From Lindgomyces ingoldianus (Eukaryota; Ascomycota; Dothideomycetes; Pleosporales; Lindgomycetaceae), in assembly GCF_010093535.1 (NCBI RefSeq), contig NW_022985178.1, forward strand, positions 586,505-650,504: a DNA stretch of 64,000 nt, in the 5' to 3' direction. Positions 34,960 through 47,423 of this stretch are shown piece after piece. The stretch's first letter is position 1. Each line of letters opens with the position of its first letter. A program made the translations under genes and the position numbers. The notes under the pieces were generated by a model, which searched no databases, was not told where the DNA came from, and was given only the letters and a program-made list of their open reading frames with translations.

Positions 34960-37035
34960 ATGGCTGCCCCTCCATTTGCGGGATTTCCTCAAGCGGATGT
35001 TCGCCGAAAGATACTCCCTCGAGAATGGGAGCTGTACCTCCGTTCTTGTACCTCATTATCAGAGTTATATCTTCGTTTCAACAATGAAGATTTTTCCTCT
35101 ACGCTCACCGAGACTGGATCCTTGCCACTTTTCCTTATCTCATTTTTCAATGCGCTGACAGACGACAACACACTTGGGTCAAGCATCAATACTCTGCGAA
35201 AGAAATGCTTCCTGTTGATTCATAGGATATATTCCGGAAATAAGATACCTTTGGCTCTTTTATCGTGGACCACTCTCGCAGACATCTGTCACGCATTTCC
35301 TAGGAGTGATCAACTCCGATCCCTCCTTCAGAGCCTCTGGAAGCGGAGAAGTAGTGATATCGAAAAGGGGCTGCAAATGGTGAAGGCCTCTCTCATTAAA
35401 ACGCTAGACTCGAACAAGTCCAAGGATGCCGAGGACCTCCTCAACAAACTTGGGCCTCTGTTCAAAGCGTCTTCCGATGCTGCCATGTTCATGCTCACCG
35501 GATCCGACTTTTTGGATTCTCTGTGCAATGTGTACTCCAAAGTGTCCCCGCATACGCAGAAAAAGCTAGTTGCAACAACGTACCTTGGGCTCACGGCTTT
35601 GCTCGATGGGCCAAAGCCAAATTACTCTCTACTATCGGATCATCTGTACAGTATCAAGGCTAGTGCGGAACAGGAGCAGAAATCAAACACCACGAAGACG
35701 ACTTTCCTAACGGATCTTGTTACCAACACTCCCTTCTTGAACAAAATAAGGGACAGCACAACAAATGCTGAGGACGCAAGAGTCAAGAACATCGCAGTGT
35801 CCCTTAGCGTCTTCCGCCAATCTAGCACTGCCCGACCAAAGAAATTGATCCGGCGAAAGGTGAACAAGGGGAAGGGGAAAGCCAAGGACGATGAATATGG
35901 GCACGGAGCATTTGGGGATGTTCATGTTCATCGCATGAGCTTGGTTAGCCAGATACAGGATCTCTTCGCAGATCTTGGCTCGGGCTTTGTAGTCAAGTTG
36001 CTTGATGAGTACAACGACAATGTTGAGGAAGTCACGGCACACCTTCTTGAAGATAGTCTACCTCCACGTCTCGCTGACGCTAATAGGAGTGAGCAACTGT
36101 AAGTGCTATATCCTCTAACTCTAAGACTCGCAATTCAGTGTTAATAACACACCCCCTCTATGAGTAGATTTATAATGTCCATTCTACTGACCTCTTCCAG
36201 GCCGACTACTGCGTCAAGCTCACATCCACATCTCACCCCACGATTCACTCCACCTCTCCTACCCCAACGCCGGAACGTCTTCGACAACGATGATTTTGAT
36301 AAGCTTGCAGTCGACACTTCCCGTCTCCACATCGGCCGTAAGAACGAGGAACTTACAGCCGACAACATCCTTTCCGACCGCAGCAACGCTCCGAACAAAT
36401 CCGCTATTCTCGCCGCCCTTGCAGCATTTGATTCCGACGACGACGAGCGCGATGATACGTACGATGTCGAAGATGTCGGCGGCACTGTCGACTCCGCAAT
36501 CTCAGGCGCCGATGAGGTAGACGCTGGTCTAAGGGACAAGAACGAGGAGGCCTTGTTTCGTGCCTACTCTACGACTCCCGAATTGTTTGGCCGAGACGCT
36601 GGAACGAGGAGGGGAAAAGCAAGAGCAGGGCTAAAGAGTGAAACTGGCATGACCGATGAAGCGATTGAAGGGTGGGGAGTCATGATCGGGCGAGATCCGA
36701 GACGACTTCGACGTCTCGAGGCGAAGTTCTCTACATTCTCGGGTCAGCAAAGAGAACTAGGATCCACCGCTTACAGAACAAGTCCAGCAGAATCAGGAGA
36801 GGAAGCAAGTGGGGATGGTCAACGTGGCAGCCGAGGCGGCTTCTCTGGGAGAGGACGTCCTCGCGGACGTGGAAGAGGGGGGGGAAGGGGCGGTGGGAAT
36901 GTTGCAGGACCGTCAGAGGACAAGTCAACTCAGGTCTCGCGGAACAGGAAAGAAGCCAACAAGGGGTCGCGAGCGAACCACAACCGTCGGGATCAGAGAG
37001 CGAGAAAGGTTGCTAGAGCAGGCTTTCCGGGGTAG
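34960..37035 (+). CDS. CUE3: CUE-domain ribosome-quality-control factor, CUE3/ASCC2 homologue, 657 aa
   Basis: Exons 34960-36098 and 36201-37035 flank a 102-nt intron. The first 300 residues are the helical ASCC2/Cue3 N-terminal domain that binds the Slh1/ASCC3 helicase (LPREWELYLRSC...LSELYLRF start). A ubiquitin-binding CUE domain lies at about residues 326-367 (SLVSQIQDLFADLGSGFVVKLLDEY...VEEVTAHLL). The C-terminal half is acidic and then RGG-rich (GRGRPRGRGRGGGRGGG), expected to contact RNA. Cue3 (Rqt3) is a subunit of the RQT complex that splits collided ribosomes after uS10 ubiquitination. The neighbour in divergent orientation is the uS10 gene itself. Confidence 0.92.
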
Positions 37036-39668
37036 ACGAGGAAATGCAGCATGAAGTGAATGAGCTAGGGAGTTATTGCTTGATGTTGATATTAGTGTAA
37101 CATGGTAGTTGTAGTACGGCATGGGCGTGCAATCACGGCTTTGTGCTACATTAAACTCTGGACCTGGATTTTGGGAGGATGGTTTCTTGCATGGACAAGC
37201 GAGATAGAGCATTATGCGTTCAAGTGATAGGAACACTGTTGGGCGGATCCGCACATCAAAGCGTCAATATCATGCCGACTGCATGAAGCCGTCATAGTGT
37301 ACGAATAAGGCTGACCAAGGATATACGACATAGAATTTCGGCAATACCGGCTACAATACCACCGCATCGGTGTATGTAAAGTGCTCAGGCCAGATAGTTG
37401 ACGCCGATTGACCTTAGCAAGAGATCAACTCTCAGCTGAAGCTCAAGCTGACGAAGTTCGATGCTGTCATCACTCCTTTTGTTGTTCGCCTGAAATGGTG
37501 ATTGACAGACAGAACGCTCTCTCAAAGCATCAACACAGCCTCACCGCTTCTAATTTACGGAGTACCAGACCGCTTGTTTGTCCCAGGCGTCGTGACAGTA
37601 TCTGACCCACATACACTAAATCCAACTCCAACCGCAAATCTGCCTCTAAACCCCTCTACAACCATAAGGGCTTTCCGTCCATCCATCCATCCATCCATCC
37701 ACCCAGCCTTATCCTCTCCCTACCCAAAGCACTGCCAACTTCTCAGGCTCGGTCGGCCCAAACATTATCCCCGTACGCCACATCCCCAGTCCCCCTCAAA
37801 CCGTACGCCTCATGCATCCGCCCACCACCGAATCATTTCTCTGAACCCGAATCTATCATATCCTGTCCTGTCATTCTAGGCACCCGCGATACACGTTTCT
37901 CTGAACGCTGCACGCATCTCGAAGTCGTCCTAAAGAAGCAAAGTTTAGCGAAATCGTTGTGCAGGGCTGAACGCAAGTTCGAGGTTCTGATTGGTGGATT
38001 ATGTGGTACGGGCGCAAGGTGCTCGCTTTGGCTTGCGAAGAAGGATAGTTGTGGCAGGGGAAAGCGAAGGGATCATTTGAGTTGGACATCGCGACTGGGA
38101 TGCCAGCTTTTGGCTGAGAGGTCGGATTCGAGTTCGGATTGGATTGGATGGACATTTTGATTGGATTGGGTTTTGGAAAGTTGGATGGGAAGGCTTGTGA
38201 ATGTAAATGTGCTTCTAGAAATGGCCTCGAAGGATCCGTGGAAACTCGAACTGGGTTCACACCATGGAGCTGTTTTCGCACAGCTCAGGCTCTGCTCCAA
38301 AACCTTAACTGGACATATTAATCTTACCCTGGCCTGCTTTCTCCTATTCCCGGCGCTACATCAACATCCCCTATCCCCAGGCTCCAACAAAGACCGCAAC
38401 GACATGAAAGCCACCCACGGATCTACTTTGAAACAATTCGGCATCCCGTGTCTCGTCTCGCTCCCTATCCACTGCATGTTGCGCAGCGCATCGGCAAGCT
38501 TGCCGAGAAAACGCCTCTCTCGTGATGCCGATTCCGGATTCTAAATATAACGCAAAGGGAGTCAATTGCTTGCGCGGCATGTGAGCTGAATGGTGACAAA
38601 GTACGAAAGATTCAGGTGAGGCGCTCCGTATGTGGAAAATGCATGTGCGCTTTGGTTGCATGCTTCCGAAGGAGGACACCGTACAGTCATATGTCATAGA
38701 GTCATGAGTGGGAAATATGGTGTGGTTCTTGCGATGAAGGATGAAAGGTTATGCGGCGTGGTGCAGTGCGGTGAGTCGCGATGCAGTACAATGCTTGTGT
38801 GGTGCTAGAAGGATGAATTGAAATGCAGGTGCCAGATGCAAGATGCAAATTGCCATTTGCCAGATGCAAGTCAGAGTGTAACGTTAGACGGATATTGAGC
38901 TTTCTAGAACCAAAACCACCCAAGTAGCGATCATATGTGAGATTTATTAAGCACGGAGTAGTGACGAAACAAACACTATCGGCAAACGTGCAGCAATTCG
39001 ATTGCTTGAATAAAAGACTTGGATAGCTCATTACATCATTTACCAGTGACCCGTGTTCCGTAATCCGTATCCGTTCCCTTGATATGCAGCCAAAACGCTC
39101 CATCCCATGGCTCTCGCCTTGTATTGCCGAATCCGATAGCTCCTCTCAATGCACATGTCCAAACATCCCACAAGCCCGTACTCCCCAATACACTAACCTT
39201 TGACACGAAAACGAAAAGTTCATCCTGACGCAAGACATGAAAGCAAGAACCACGACGATAAAAATAACAAGCGAAGAAGCGGAAGAAAGGACAGAGACAT
39301 GGGAATGTGCATGATCGTGGCGTCGCACCAATGAGGAAGGAACCCCGCACGCCACTAAATCTGGTCTTAAGAGACGAAAGATTCTAACGGACAACGGTGG
39401 TGTTAACAGGGGTTAAGCGCTTCTCCAAGAGTGCCATGCAAAGGTGAGGCTGGCGGTGCTCGCGTGTTGAAACGAAGAGAAACAAGCTGATGCAAATGAG
39501 GGGGTCTTGTCAATGAAGTGAGCAGCACCAGGCTGATTCCTTCATTCATCGTTGAGTCGTCAATTGAAGCGAGGTTGTGCCGTTTGATGACACAATTTCG
39601 TCTCCTGCTGCTGGCTTCGATGTGTGGTACATGTGGCACAAGTACAGGTGAGAGTTGACCAAAGCGCT
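37036..39668. other. 2.6-kb convergent intergenic region
   Basis: It lies between the 3' ends of CUE3 (+) and the APH-like gene (-). Overlapping frames on both strands (for example 37871-38281 -, 38161-38544 +, 38702-39103 -) have no recognisable domain. Apart from the ATCC repeat at 37681-37700, I see no clear feature. Confidence 0.45.
37681..37700. repeat. ATCC tetranucleotide microsatellite, 5 perfect units
   Basis: Five perfect ATCC units. Read on the other strand they are GGAT units, the same repeat family as the 23263-23291 microsatellite. Confidence 0.9.
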
Positions 39669-40820
39669 TCACATTTGAGCGAGGTCGTTGAGCGCATAGG
39701 TTAAGGATCGCCTGGCGTCAAGTTCGTCAATTTCCAGGTGAGGACGATAATAGTGAGAGACAACCTGCACCACGGCCTTATAGGTAGTATAACTGCGCAT
39801 GAAATCAGCTTTAGGAAAGTGTATAGCCATCGCGTATACTCACATCGACTGTCTAGCTTTCGCGCCACCGGTTCGAGCCGGACACTGGCCATAGCCCTCA
39901 AAGAAAGCCTCGCTACCGTCTGCGATACCTCCACTCATGAGCGGATCACCCCAAATAACGTTCGAGAAGCCCACAAGACCGGTCACCTGCTTGGTCCGCT
40001 CGTCGAGAAGCACATTCTGTGGATCACAAACGTTCAGGGCGACCAATCGCGGTTCAGTAACCTCGTCTAGGCACTGGCTCTGTTGTCCTACGTAGTAGCG
40101 GATGCTGTCGTACGGGATGGTGACGAGCATGTCCTCAGCATCGCGTAGAGCAGATTCAAGCAGGGCAAGAAATGCTTCTCGCCACGAAGAGCTCCCTTTT
40201 TTAGCAAATACTCTGTGGGTCGGGCCAAACTGGGTAGCCGATAGTGCTGTAAGACTGCGGACATAAGCTCCGAGGGTACGATCAACCACCTTTCGCTCAC
40301 TAGCGGAAAGGAAAGATGAGAGCTCTGAGAGACGTCGGCCTGGAAGAAAGCTCATCATGAGAAAGGGTGATCCTAAAGCGCCACCCTGACTGTCATACTT
40401 GATGACCTGAGGGACCGAAAGTTGGGTGTACTCTCGGAGGGTCTCCATTGTCTTCCGCTCCGTTTCCAGAGAGTGCCTTTCGTGACGGAGCATTCGTGTA
40501 TTGAATAGTGGTGGACATTTTAGGACGAGCGAACTTCCGTCAGTAAGCCTGGCGAGATAGACCTGGTGAAGGCGTCCTTGGAGTCGCTCAACTTGTTGCA
40601 CTGTAATCTTTGAGGAGCGAAACACGTTTCGGATGACCCTTTGAATACTAGAGAAGTCTGGTGTGTTGGTTGTGGTTGTAACTGTTCCGGTTGAGGAGGT
40701 GGACGATGATGATGAAGTTGAAGAGATTGAAGACATAGTACGAGTGGATCTACCACCATGTCTCCCGTGGCTCATGGTGACAACAGGATAGACGGCAACA
40801 TCTAGCGGAGGTAGGTGCAT
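39669..40820 (-). CDS. APH-fold protein lacking catalytic residues (pseudokinase-like), 366 aa
   Basis: Exon 1 is 40820-39844, the intron 39843-39793 (51 nt) and exon 2 is 39792-39669. Without the second exon the protein ends abruptly; with it the frame closes on a helical C-terminus. A Ser/Thr-rich N-terminus (to about 55) precedes an aminoglycoside-phosphotransferase-like fold: strand with LVLKCPP (Lys101 in the ATP-lysine position), FLMMSFLPGRRL hinge, and VTGLVGFSNVIWGDPLMSG in the C-lobe. The usual HxDxxxxN catalytic motif reads LNVCDPQN (residues 262-269), with Leu and Val replacing His and Asp. The metal-binding Asp of the IDF motif is Gly284. The fold call is firm; loss of kinase activity is inferred. 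An alternative in-frame start lies at 40775. Confidence 0.82.
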
Positions 40821-42064
40821 GTTGAAAGATACTGAAATCGAAAGATATATGAAGCGTACGAGGATCTAATTACCTTGAAGTACCCGCTGTTAGTATGATC
40901 CTAGATTGGAGCGCTTGCATCCTTGGGTCGGGCAGCCGAATATGTATGATTCTGGATCCGAGATTGGACATTGCTCGACTAGACCTTGTTTTCGATCAGC
41001 AGCACGTTCGGAAAAGAAGTTGTCTACTAAAGGTAAGAGGCGTTCAGGAGACGAAGGACTGCTTGATATTTCCGAGCATGACCGGACCATAGCGAAACCC
41101 AAGAGATGACGCCGGCATGGATGCCTACTACGGCGTATATGGCGGTCGCCAGGATGCAATAGGTTCACGAAGGCTACTAGAGGCAAAAATACAAGCTCCG
41201 CCGCAGCGTATATAACAAACCGCGTTCGGCTACGCGTGTTCGCTTGAGGAAAAGGAAATTCAAATCATATTTGGACAGGGCTTGCGACGAACGTCGCAAC
41301 TCCACGAATGGTGTGTCGAGGCGAGGAGCAGTGACAGAGTTGCGAGGGCGTCAAAGGGGTGCTGGAGCAGTGGCGTCAGCGTTCGTCTAAAAGGGCCATT
41401 TCCAGTAACGCGCAGCAAGTGGAGCGTCGGCTACGGCTCACTCTGATTGGCGACTCGCATTTAGAAGAACAAGTCAACGATGGTTCAGATATGAAGGGAG
41501 AAATGGGTGTTCGGTGATGGGACATAGCGATGAAACCTGAGGGGCGTGGATAAAGCGCGTGAACCTGATCGTGTTGAAGTGTTCTGATCTGCGCAAGGAG
41601 CTGGGCAAGGTTAAGCGGGGAGATCCGGACCATCCACACATCGCTGAACCTCAACGAAACCACCATATTTCCTTTGTGACGCCCCTTCGTCACGCACTCA
41701 CCAGCCCTCACCCCATTTGGTACCCTCCGGCGCCATTTAGCGCCATTTGAGCCTTGCCAGAGTCCCGTAGGTCGGGAGACGAGCCGTGGCGGGACGTGAA
41801 AGCATGTCAGGCCGGACATCTGGATCTGTCTACTCGGCCAACTGACGGTGTGTTGTTGCACGGTTTGGTGTTCCCTGCCATGTGCGACCACAAGTGCAGG
41901 CCACAATATTCCGTTCGGAGGATTTTCTTCAGTTTGAGGCGGTCTAAACTGAACATGGCTTCATCCCTGAGAGATGCTAGATCTGAGACAAGAAGCCAAC
42001 CTCATCTGCGTCCTTCCATTTATCTCAATCTCATCAGTTGTCGCTTCACAACTGGCTAAACCCG
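40821..42064. other. 1.2-kb region upstream of the APH-like gene
   Basis: It separates two minus-strand genes and should hold the promoter of the APH-like gene and the 3' UTR of TAN1. The minus frame at 41376-41906 has no recognisable features. Confidence 0.45.
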
Positions 42065-43337
42065 TTACTTAGATTTGGCACCGCCTTCCGAAGCGTCCTC
42101 TGCTGGATCATTAAGTTCCGCGAGGTTGTAGCGCTTAAGTTTGTCAAAGTCAGAGCCTACGACGCTCATCCCGCAGATATTCTACCACTCATCAGTGCCT
42201 GCCAGGACGAAACACGCGCTTGATTGCAAGCCAAACTAATCTGAATCGCATGTGAAGTTTCATACCTGGTAAATCTCCACGAGAATAAGTAAGTCATAAC
42301 TCTTCAAGTCGACTTTGTGACCAGGTCCTACAGCAACTGCCACCCTCTTGATGACATTGTCTCTTGTGAATTCCTTGTTGTTCCGAATCGATGTTCGGAT
42401 AGCAAACTGTCCCACGAGAGGAAATCGTTAGCGAACAACTTTGGTTTCAGCCATCCGACATGCATGATCTGACGACACCTGACCGAGCAGAAAAACAACT
42501 CTCACCTTCCTGCCCACCTGGTCTGGACCATGAAAGTGTGGCGCGAGAACTTGTTGCGCGACGTCGTCAAGGCCTTTCTCGCTCGCTCTATCGATTGCTG
42601 TGATTGGCGTAAGTCTCTTCACGAAGCGACAACGCGTCTGCTCAACGCCATCTGCAGCATCATGACAGATACTTCGAACGAAGGAAACAGGCTCCACTGG
42701 ATGGCGAGTTTTGAAGAACATCACTGGTAAAGTGAGTTTGATTGAACAGTTCATCTGCAGTGGCTGTCTGACTTACAGCACTGTGTGCTCATTTTGACGG
42801 ATGTGAATAGAGGATCGGCACTGGGCTTGCGTATACAATCAAGTTCTTTTTTTATTTCGGCCTCAATGTCCCCTTCGTCCTCATCGGTATCCCCATTCTC
42901 AGCTGCTTTGCCTGCCTGGCTGTCACCATAAAGCTTGGAAGCGTACTGTCATCATGTCAATTGATCCAGAAAAGGAACATCGATAACCAATGCCGACAGG
43001 GTACTTGCCTCCTGGAAGAGGTCCCGCAAATCGGCGACGGACTTGGCCTCTTTGTTCATCGCGCATGTTGCCCAAATGCCCACATCACCCGGCTGAATCC
43101 CGCGAGCGTCGGCGGCCTCTTTTCGCGGCATTGTCCACTGCTTTTTGCCCTACGAGTTTTATTTAGCACTGCAGAGTTCATTGGAGCTGCAGGGCGAGAA
43201 AGAATATCCGGCCAAGGCCAGCTCTCCGAGTCATATCGACAGTTGCACGAGAATAAAAGACTTACTTTCACCCGCTTACTCCGGGCGTCATGACGTGGTT
43301 CTGGATCCGCCTTCCGTTTCTTCGGGGATGTATCCAT
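42065..43337 (-). CDS. TAN1: THUMP-domain tRNA ac4C factor TAN1 (THUMPD1), 285 aa
   Basis: Six exons: 43337-43266, 43149-43009, 42945-42777, 42723-42506, 42406-42266 and 42181-42065. All phases fit and the total is exactly 286 codons. The N-terminus is Lys/Arg-rich. Residues about 25-71 contain the conserved start (KKQWTMPRKE...GIQPGDVGIWATCAMNKE). The THUMP domain runs from about residue 125 to near the C-terminus: LMFFKTRHPVEPVSFVRSIC, the RFVKRLTPIT strand, FAIRTSIRNN, RVAVAVGPGHKVDLKSYDLLILVEI and NICGMSVVGSDF. Tan1 binds tRNA and guides the Kre33/NAT10 acetyltransferase to make N4-acetylcytidine in tRNA-Ser and tRNA-Leu. The second intron (43008-42946) uses a GC donor (GAG|GCAAGT). Confidence 0.92.
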
Positions 43338-46300
43338 GATGCAGTTGAGAGTTTGAGGAAGTATTGATGCAAATGTGGATCGCGGAAGGGGCAACAATTG
43401 ACTCTAGCGCACTAGTCTATTCTTGGCCGTTAGCGCCTTCTTCTCAGGACATCAAGAGGTGTGCTGCCACCACAGCTTTTTGACACGAACTTTTTCGATC
43501 GTTGTGCAACAGTCTTTCCCACCCGGCGTATTTGAGGCGCGCCTCGATTCCATTACTCTGGGTCTGTACGACGCTCCAGGCATCCCGGACTCCTTTTCTC
43601 GTCCGCATGCGACAGGCTGAAAGTTTGACAGCGCATTTCTTCTCGTGGGCGTTGTTCTGCAGCATGCGCAAGACCCTGAATGTCTCTGTAGTCAAGAGAT
43701 CTCTGTAATTCTGCAGCTATAGAACTCTATATCATTCTTGTTTCCACGCTAGCTAGATGTGCCTAGACCTCGAAAAGGGTCAACGAATATTAAGGCGAGG
43801 CTGGCATTATTCTATCAATGGATTACTGATCAGTGCAACTGATGGCTCTAACGCGTACGTGGAAGGCTTTCCAGATAAATGTCTAGATCTTTACCTCCTG
43901 TACTCAGCAAAGCCACTCGACTGCCCCGAAATCAACCACGTGACCATCGCTCTTTTCAAGATTCCAAGGTTTCCAAGAGAGACTCGGAATTCTGTTACTT
44001 CTAATGCACTAAGATGCCAATCCATATGCTCAAATATCTAAGTATGGAAGGGGCGCTTCCTGGGGCTTAGGTGTTCTTCACTTGTTGCATCACAAATCTG
44101 TGGACACTATACCAAGCATTTCGCCATGGACAGGGCTACAATAACCCCAAAGCAAAGCTATCTTTTATCCCCATAATAGCAACAATGGCCCTTATATCCA
44201 CTGTTTCGGTACCCACATGATTCGATTATTATATTTTCTGTTCAGAAATTTTGGGGATATTTAGTCTGGCATCGCCACACCTTCAAGGAGATGGCACTTT
44301 GTATCTACCACTTAGCCTTGAAATCTGCACTCGTCACGACTTGTCACTCAACCCACATTCTAGAACTGCTCAGGCCCTTCTGATTTTGAATTCTCATTAC
44401 TTCCAATACCCACCACCCAATCTTCACTGGGCGGATAGTTTCAGGCACATTCTCCGCCTGCAAGAGCAATGCCCCCACAAACTGCCGGCCACAATGCCGC
44501 ACCTTCGCCCTAGATTGAATTCCCTACCCCTCTGCGCGGAAAACTCTTGAAGGTTCTGCCAACACCGCCCTAGGCACCCCCATCCATACATGATAATTGT
44601 CACCGGTGGAAACAATGGCTCTCGAGCCCCTATGCTTTACACAATCGATCGTTGCAGTCTTTGCAACATATGGCTAGTATGTTAGCACTGGATATTGGAC
44701 GGTTTCCAATTCAGAGAGGAGTCCAAGTGGCTCATGGTGGAAGAACCATCATGGGTAGAGCAGAAGTTCATGCGTATAGAAAGCCTTGAAGTGTTCCCGC
44801 TGTATTTCCTAACACTGTGTTCTAATATAGACTTCTGAGCCGAAAACAAAGCTCTGGAGTTTGGGGAAGAGATGATATGTACCCTACTCGAGATAAACGT
44901 CCAGTAACTGGAAAATTTTTAAGGGACAATACTTTGGTCCTCTCCCACTGGGCTGTTAACGCTGAAACTAGCAGGATATGGTATTTATCATCAGTCTCTC
45001 GTCTAGTGAGCAGTTGAATAGAAAGACACGAGGTAGTGCAATTAATGAAAACGACGCTCATCATCGCGATTGATTTCGTAGGCGGGGAACTAGAAGAAGA
45101 AGGTAGCTAAGAGAGCCTAACTGTTATTACCCTTATGCCAGGACTTAGTTTGTCTGATAAATGATCCAATATAGATACTAATGCTCCAAAGAGATAGAGA
45201 AAAGGGGTACGAAAATCTCCGATGTAAAACATGATCTACATCGTCGACCGTGAGACCACGATCAGCTTCAAATTAAAATGCTGCAGCCGAAAAAGAAGAT
45301 GTACTGCTTCTTTCGCAACATATGCAGGGGTCCAACTTATCTCTCAGGTTGGGCAATGACTACAGCGAGCTTACTTCACTTCAGCATAATCAACCCTCCC
45401 CACTGACCAGCCTGACAGGCATTTCCCTTTTGATTGATAACATATCAGGTATTCGATGGGATAAAGACACGTTAGATCACCTCGTCATCCCCACAAACTC
45501 GCTCGCTGTCGTCTAGGCACTTGTTCGTAGATGTGCAGAAATATTCCAGAGCTTGCCCTTCTAAAGGGAGAATGAGCCTGGTAGGAAGTCCGAATTTGTT
45601 TCCGGAGAGCGACTGGTTATTCTTCTCCATTAATGCCTAGGAAGTAGTAAAACGTTGACTACATGGAAGATCCCTTCAGCAGTGGAAATAATTGTGCTAA
45701 GCTAACGAAGAATAGCTAGTAACGGAACGTTGCAAGAACAGCTTACTTGCGCTAATCGCGCACTTTCAGTCTGGCAGAGCACGTGAAATTACCGCTATAT
45801 AGCGTTACATCTCGAGATCTAGGGACTACCGCCGGTACGGAGCTTGTGCTGAAGGATATTTTCGAGATAACAGGGAGATGGAATTGCAGTAAGCTGGTAA
45901 GATATTGCCAATATGTGGCAGACCGCTAGTATACTTAGCTTTACTCCTCAATGAAGCAGATAAGCTTCTCCAGGAACGGCAATTTTCCGATATTGAACAA
46001 CACATACTTCTCTACGGTAGGATTCACTAGCCATATCTAACTTTGAATATGCCTGCTGATCCACAATCCAATATCCCGCCAAGCTCTTGGATATTTCAAT
46101 GAAATTCTACTGCTTACGAGTAATAGGGTCGGGACAATCAACGCCTTTCAATCGCGGATCTAGCTCGCGTTGCATCACCCTCCTCTCGACGAACCATTTC
46201 GTCTCAGATTCTGGGAGAACTTTCTCGAAATAGTCTAAGAAGATAGCCTTTGCCCAAATCAAGGGCGGCCTAAAGACCTTGCGAACACAAGGTCAACCGC

Positions 46301-46670
46301 CGTCAAATTCGTAATGTGGCAGTCACGGAGCACAAATTAGTGCTTGATAATGACGAGGAGTTGGGATTGGAACATATAAAGCAGGCAGTTGTACCAGAGC
46401 AAGATTTTGAGAACTATTTGAGGAAGCTGCATGGCCATAGTAATGAGGACTGGGCTCAGCAGGAGGGGCTCGTTTCCATTGCCAGCTCCAAAATCGCTGC
46501 GACCTCTTTTTTTTATTTATCAAAGTGAGGATAGAGTCATATGTGCTCTACTCGTAAGCATGTCCTCAGCTGTTACTTATCATACGCTCCTTGTTACTTC
46601 GCTGTCTTGGAGCGAATAGCGCTTCCATATCTTAGATTCTTTTAAGTCTCAAAATATTTCGCTACAGATT
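43338..46670. other. 3.3-kb second decayed, gene-poor block
   Basis: TA-rich and stop-dense, like 29419-34125. I find a coding-like remnant at 46107-46285 (-) and no intact gene. Frames such as 43757-44041 and 44251-44550 show no domain. The block ends at the 3' end of the disrupted membrane-protein gene. Confidence 0.55.
46107..46285 (-). pseudogene. coding-like fragment ending at an internal stop
   Basis: The minus strand reads RKVFRPPLIWAKAIFLDYFE, then a stretch containing ESETKWFVERRVMQRELDPR, before a TAG directly after a CAG codon. Protein-like sequence resumes for about 25 codons beyond the stop. The composition is that of a real enzyme-like protein but I cannot place the family. It is degraded, with no start or full frame. 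Confidence 0.4.
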
Positions 46671-47415
46671 CTACACACCGTCAGTATTTCCCCCATTCTC
46701 CCTATCAGTAACACCTTCCGTACTTCTCGAAGCACTCCTCATCCCCGCAAGCTCATACATAACTACTGCTCTACAGCAAACTGTCGACAACAAATACCTC
46801 AAAAACACCCACAAACTATCTCTTGAAGGAATGAACAAAGTACTAGCAAAAATAACAGTGCCGTAGATATAATGCGCTATTGTAAAAACTGCTGTCCACT
46901 ACGAAATAAACAAAAACTAATACGTCTCATCTCTCGTTCGGACAACAACAGGAGACTGATGTGCAGAAGGTGTAAACTCCCTACCAACCCACCGCATCAA
47001 AACATTTGTCATCGTCTGTTTTGGTCGCGGCAATGGCCCAGAGTCAATATAATTCCCAGCGCGAAGCGATATGACACCTATTCCGTGAATCGGGCCAGGA
47101 AGAATGCTCCAGAAAATCGGATGCCAGAAGACATCGCTAGAGAAAGAAGCGGCGGTCGACAAGCCGAATATCCAGCTTGTTTCTATGATATTCACGATTG
47201 CTGCAAGTGCGATGATGAACTCCGCGATTGTTACTAAGGCTCTTCCCACACTGGAAAATGATGGTCCGTATAACTTTCCCTTGCGATGGGTTAATCGACT
47301 TGATATATCAGGGTACACGAATGTCCGCAAGGGCGTCACAGCGGGTGATCCCAGTGCAAGGAAGAACGCCAGCACCGGCCTCCGTGTGGAGAGTAGAGCC
47401 GTGTCAACGAGTTCC

Positions 47416-47423
47416 GAGCCGGC
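47416..47423. repeat. left 8-bp target-site duplication (GAGCCGGC)
   Basis: Identical to 48393-48400 on the other side of the element. It lies within the coding sequence of the disrupted membrane-protein gene. Confidence 0.9.

Noticed and set aside
46899..46921. Very short intron that would remove the two TAG codons of the membrane gene
   Set aside because: The GT...AG pair spans only about 20 nt, below any functional fungal intron, and using it shifts the frame away from the hydrophobic downstream sequence.
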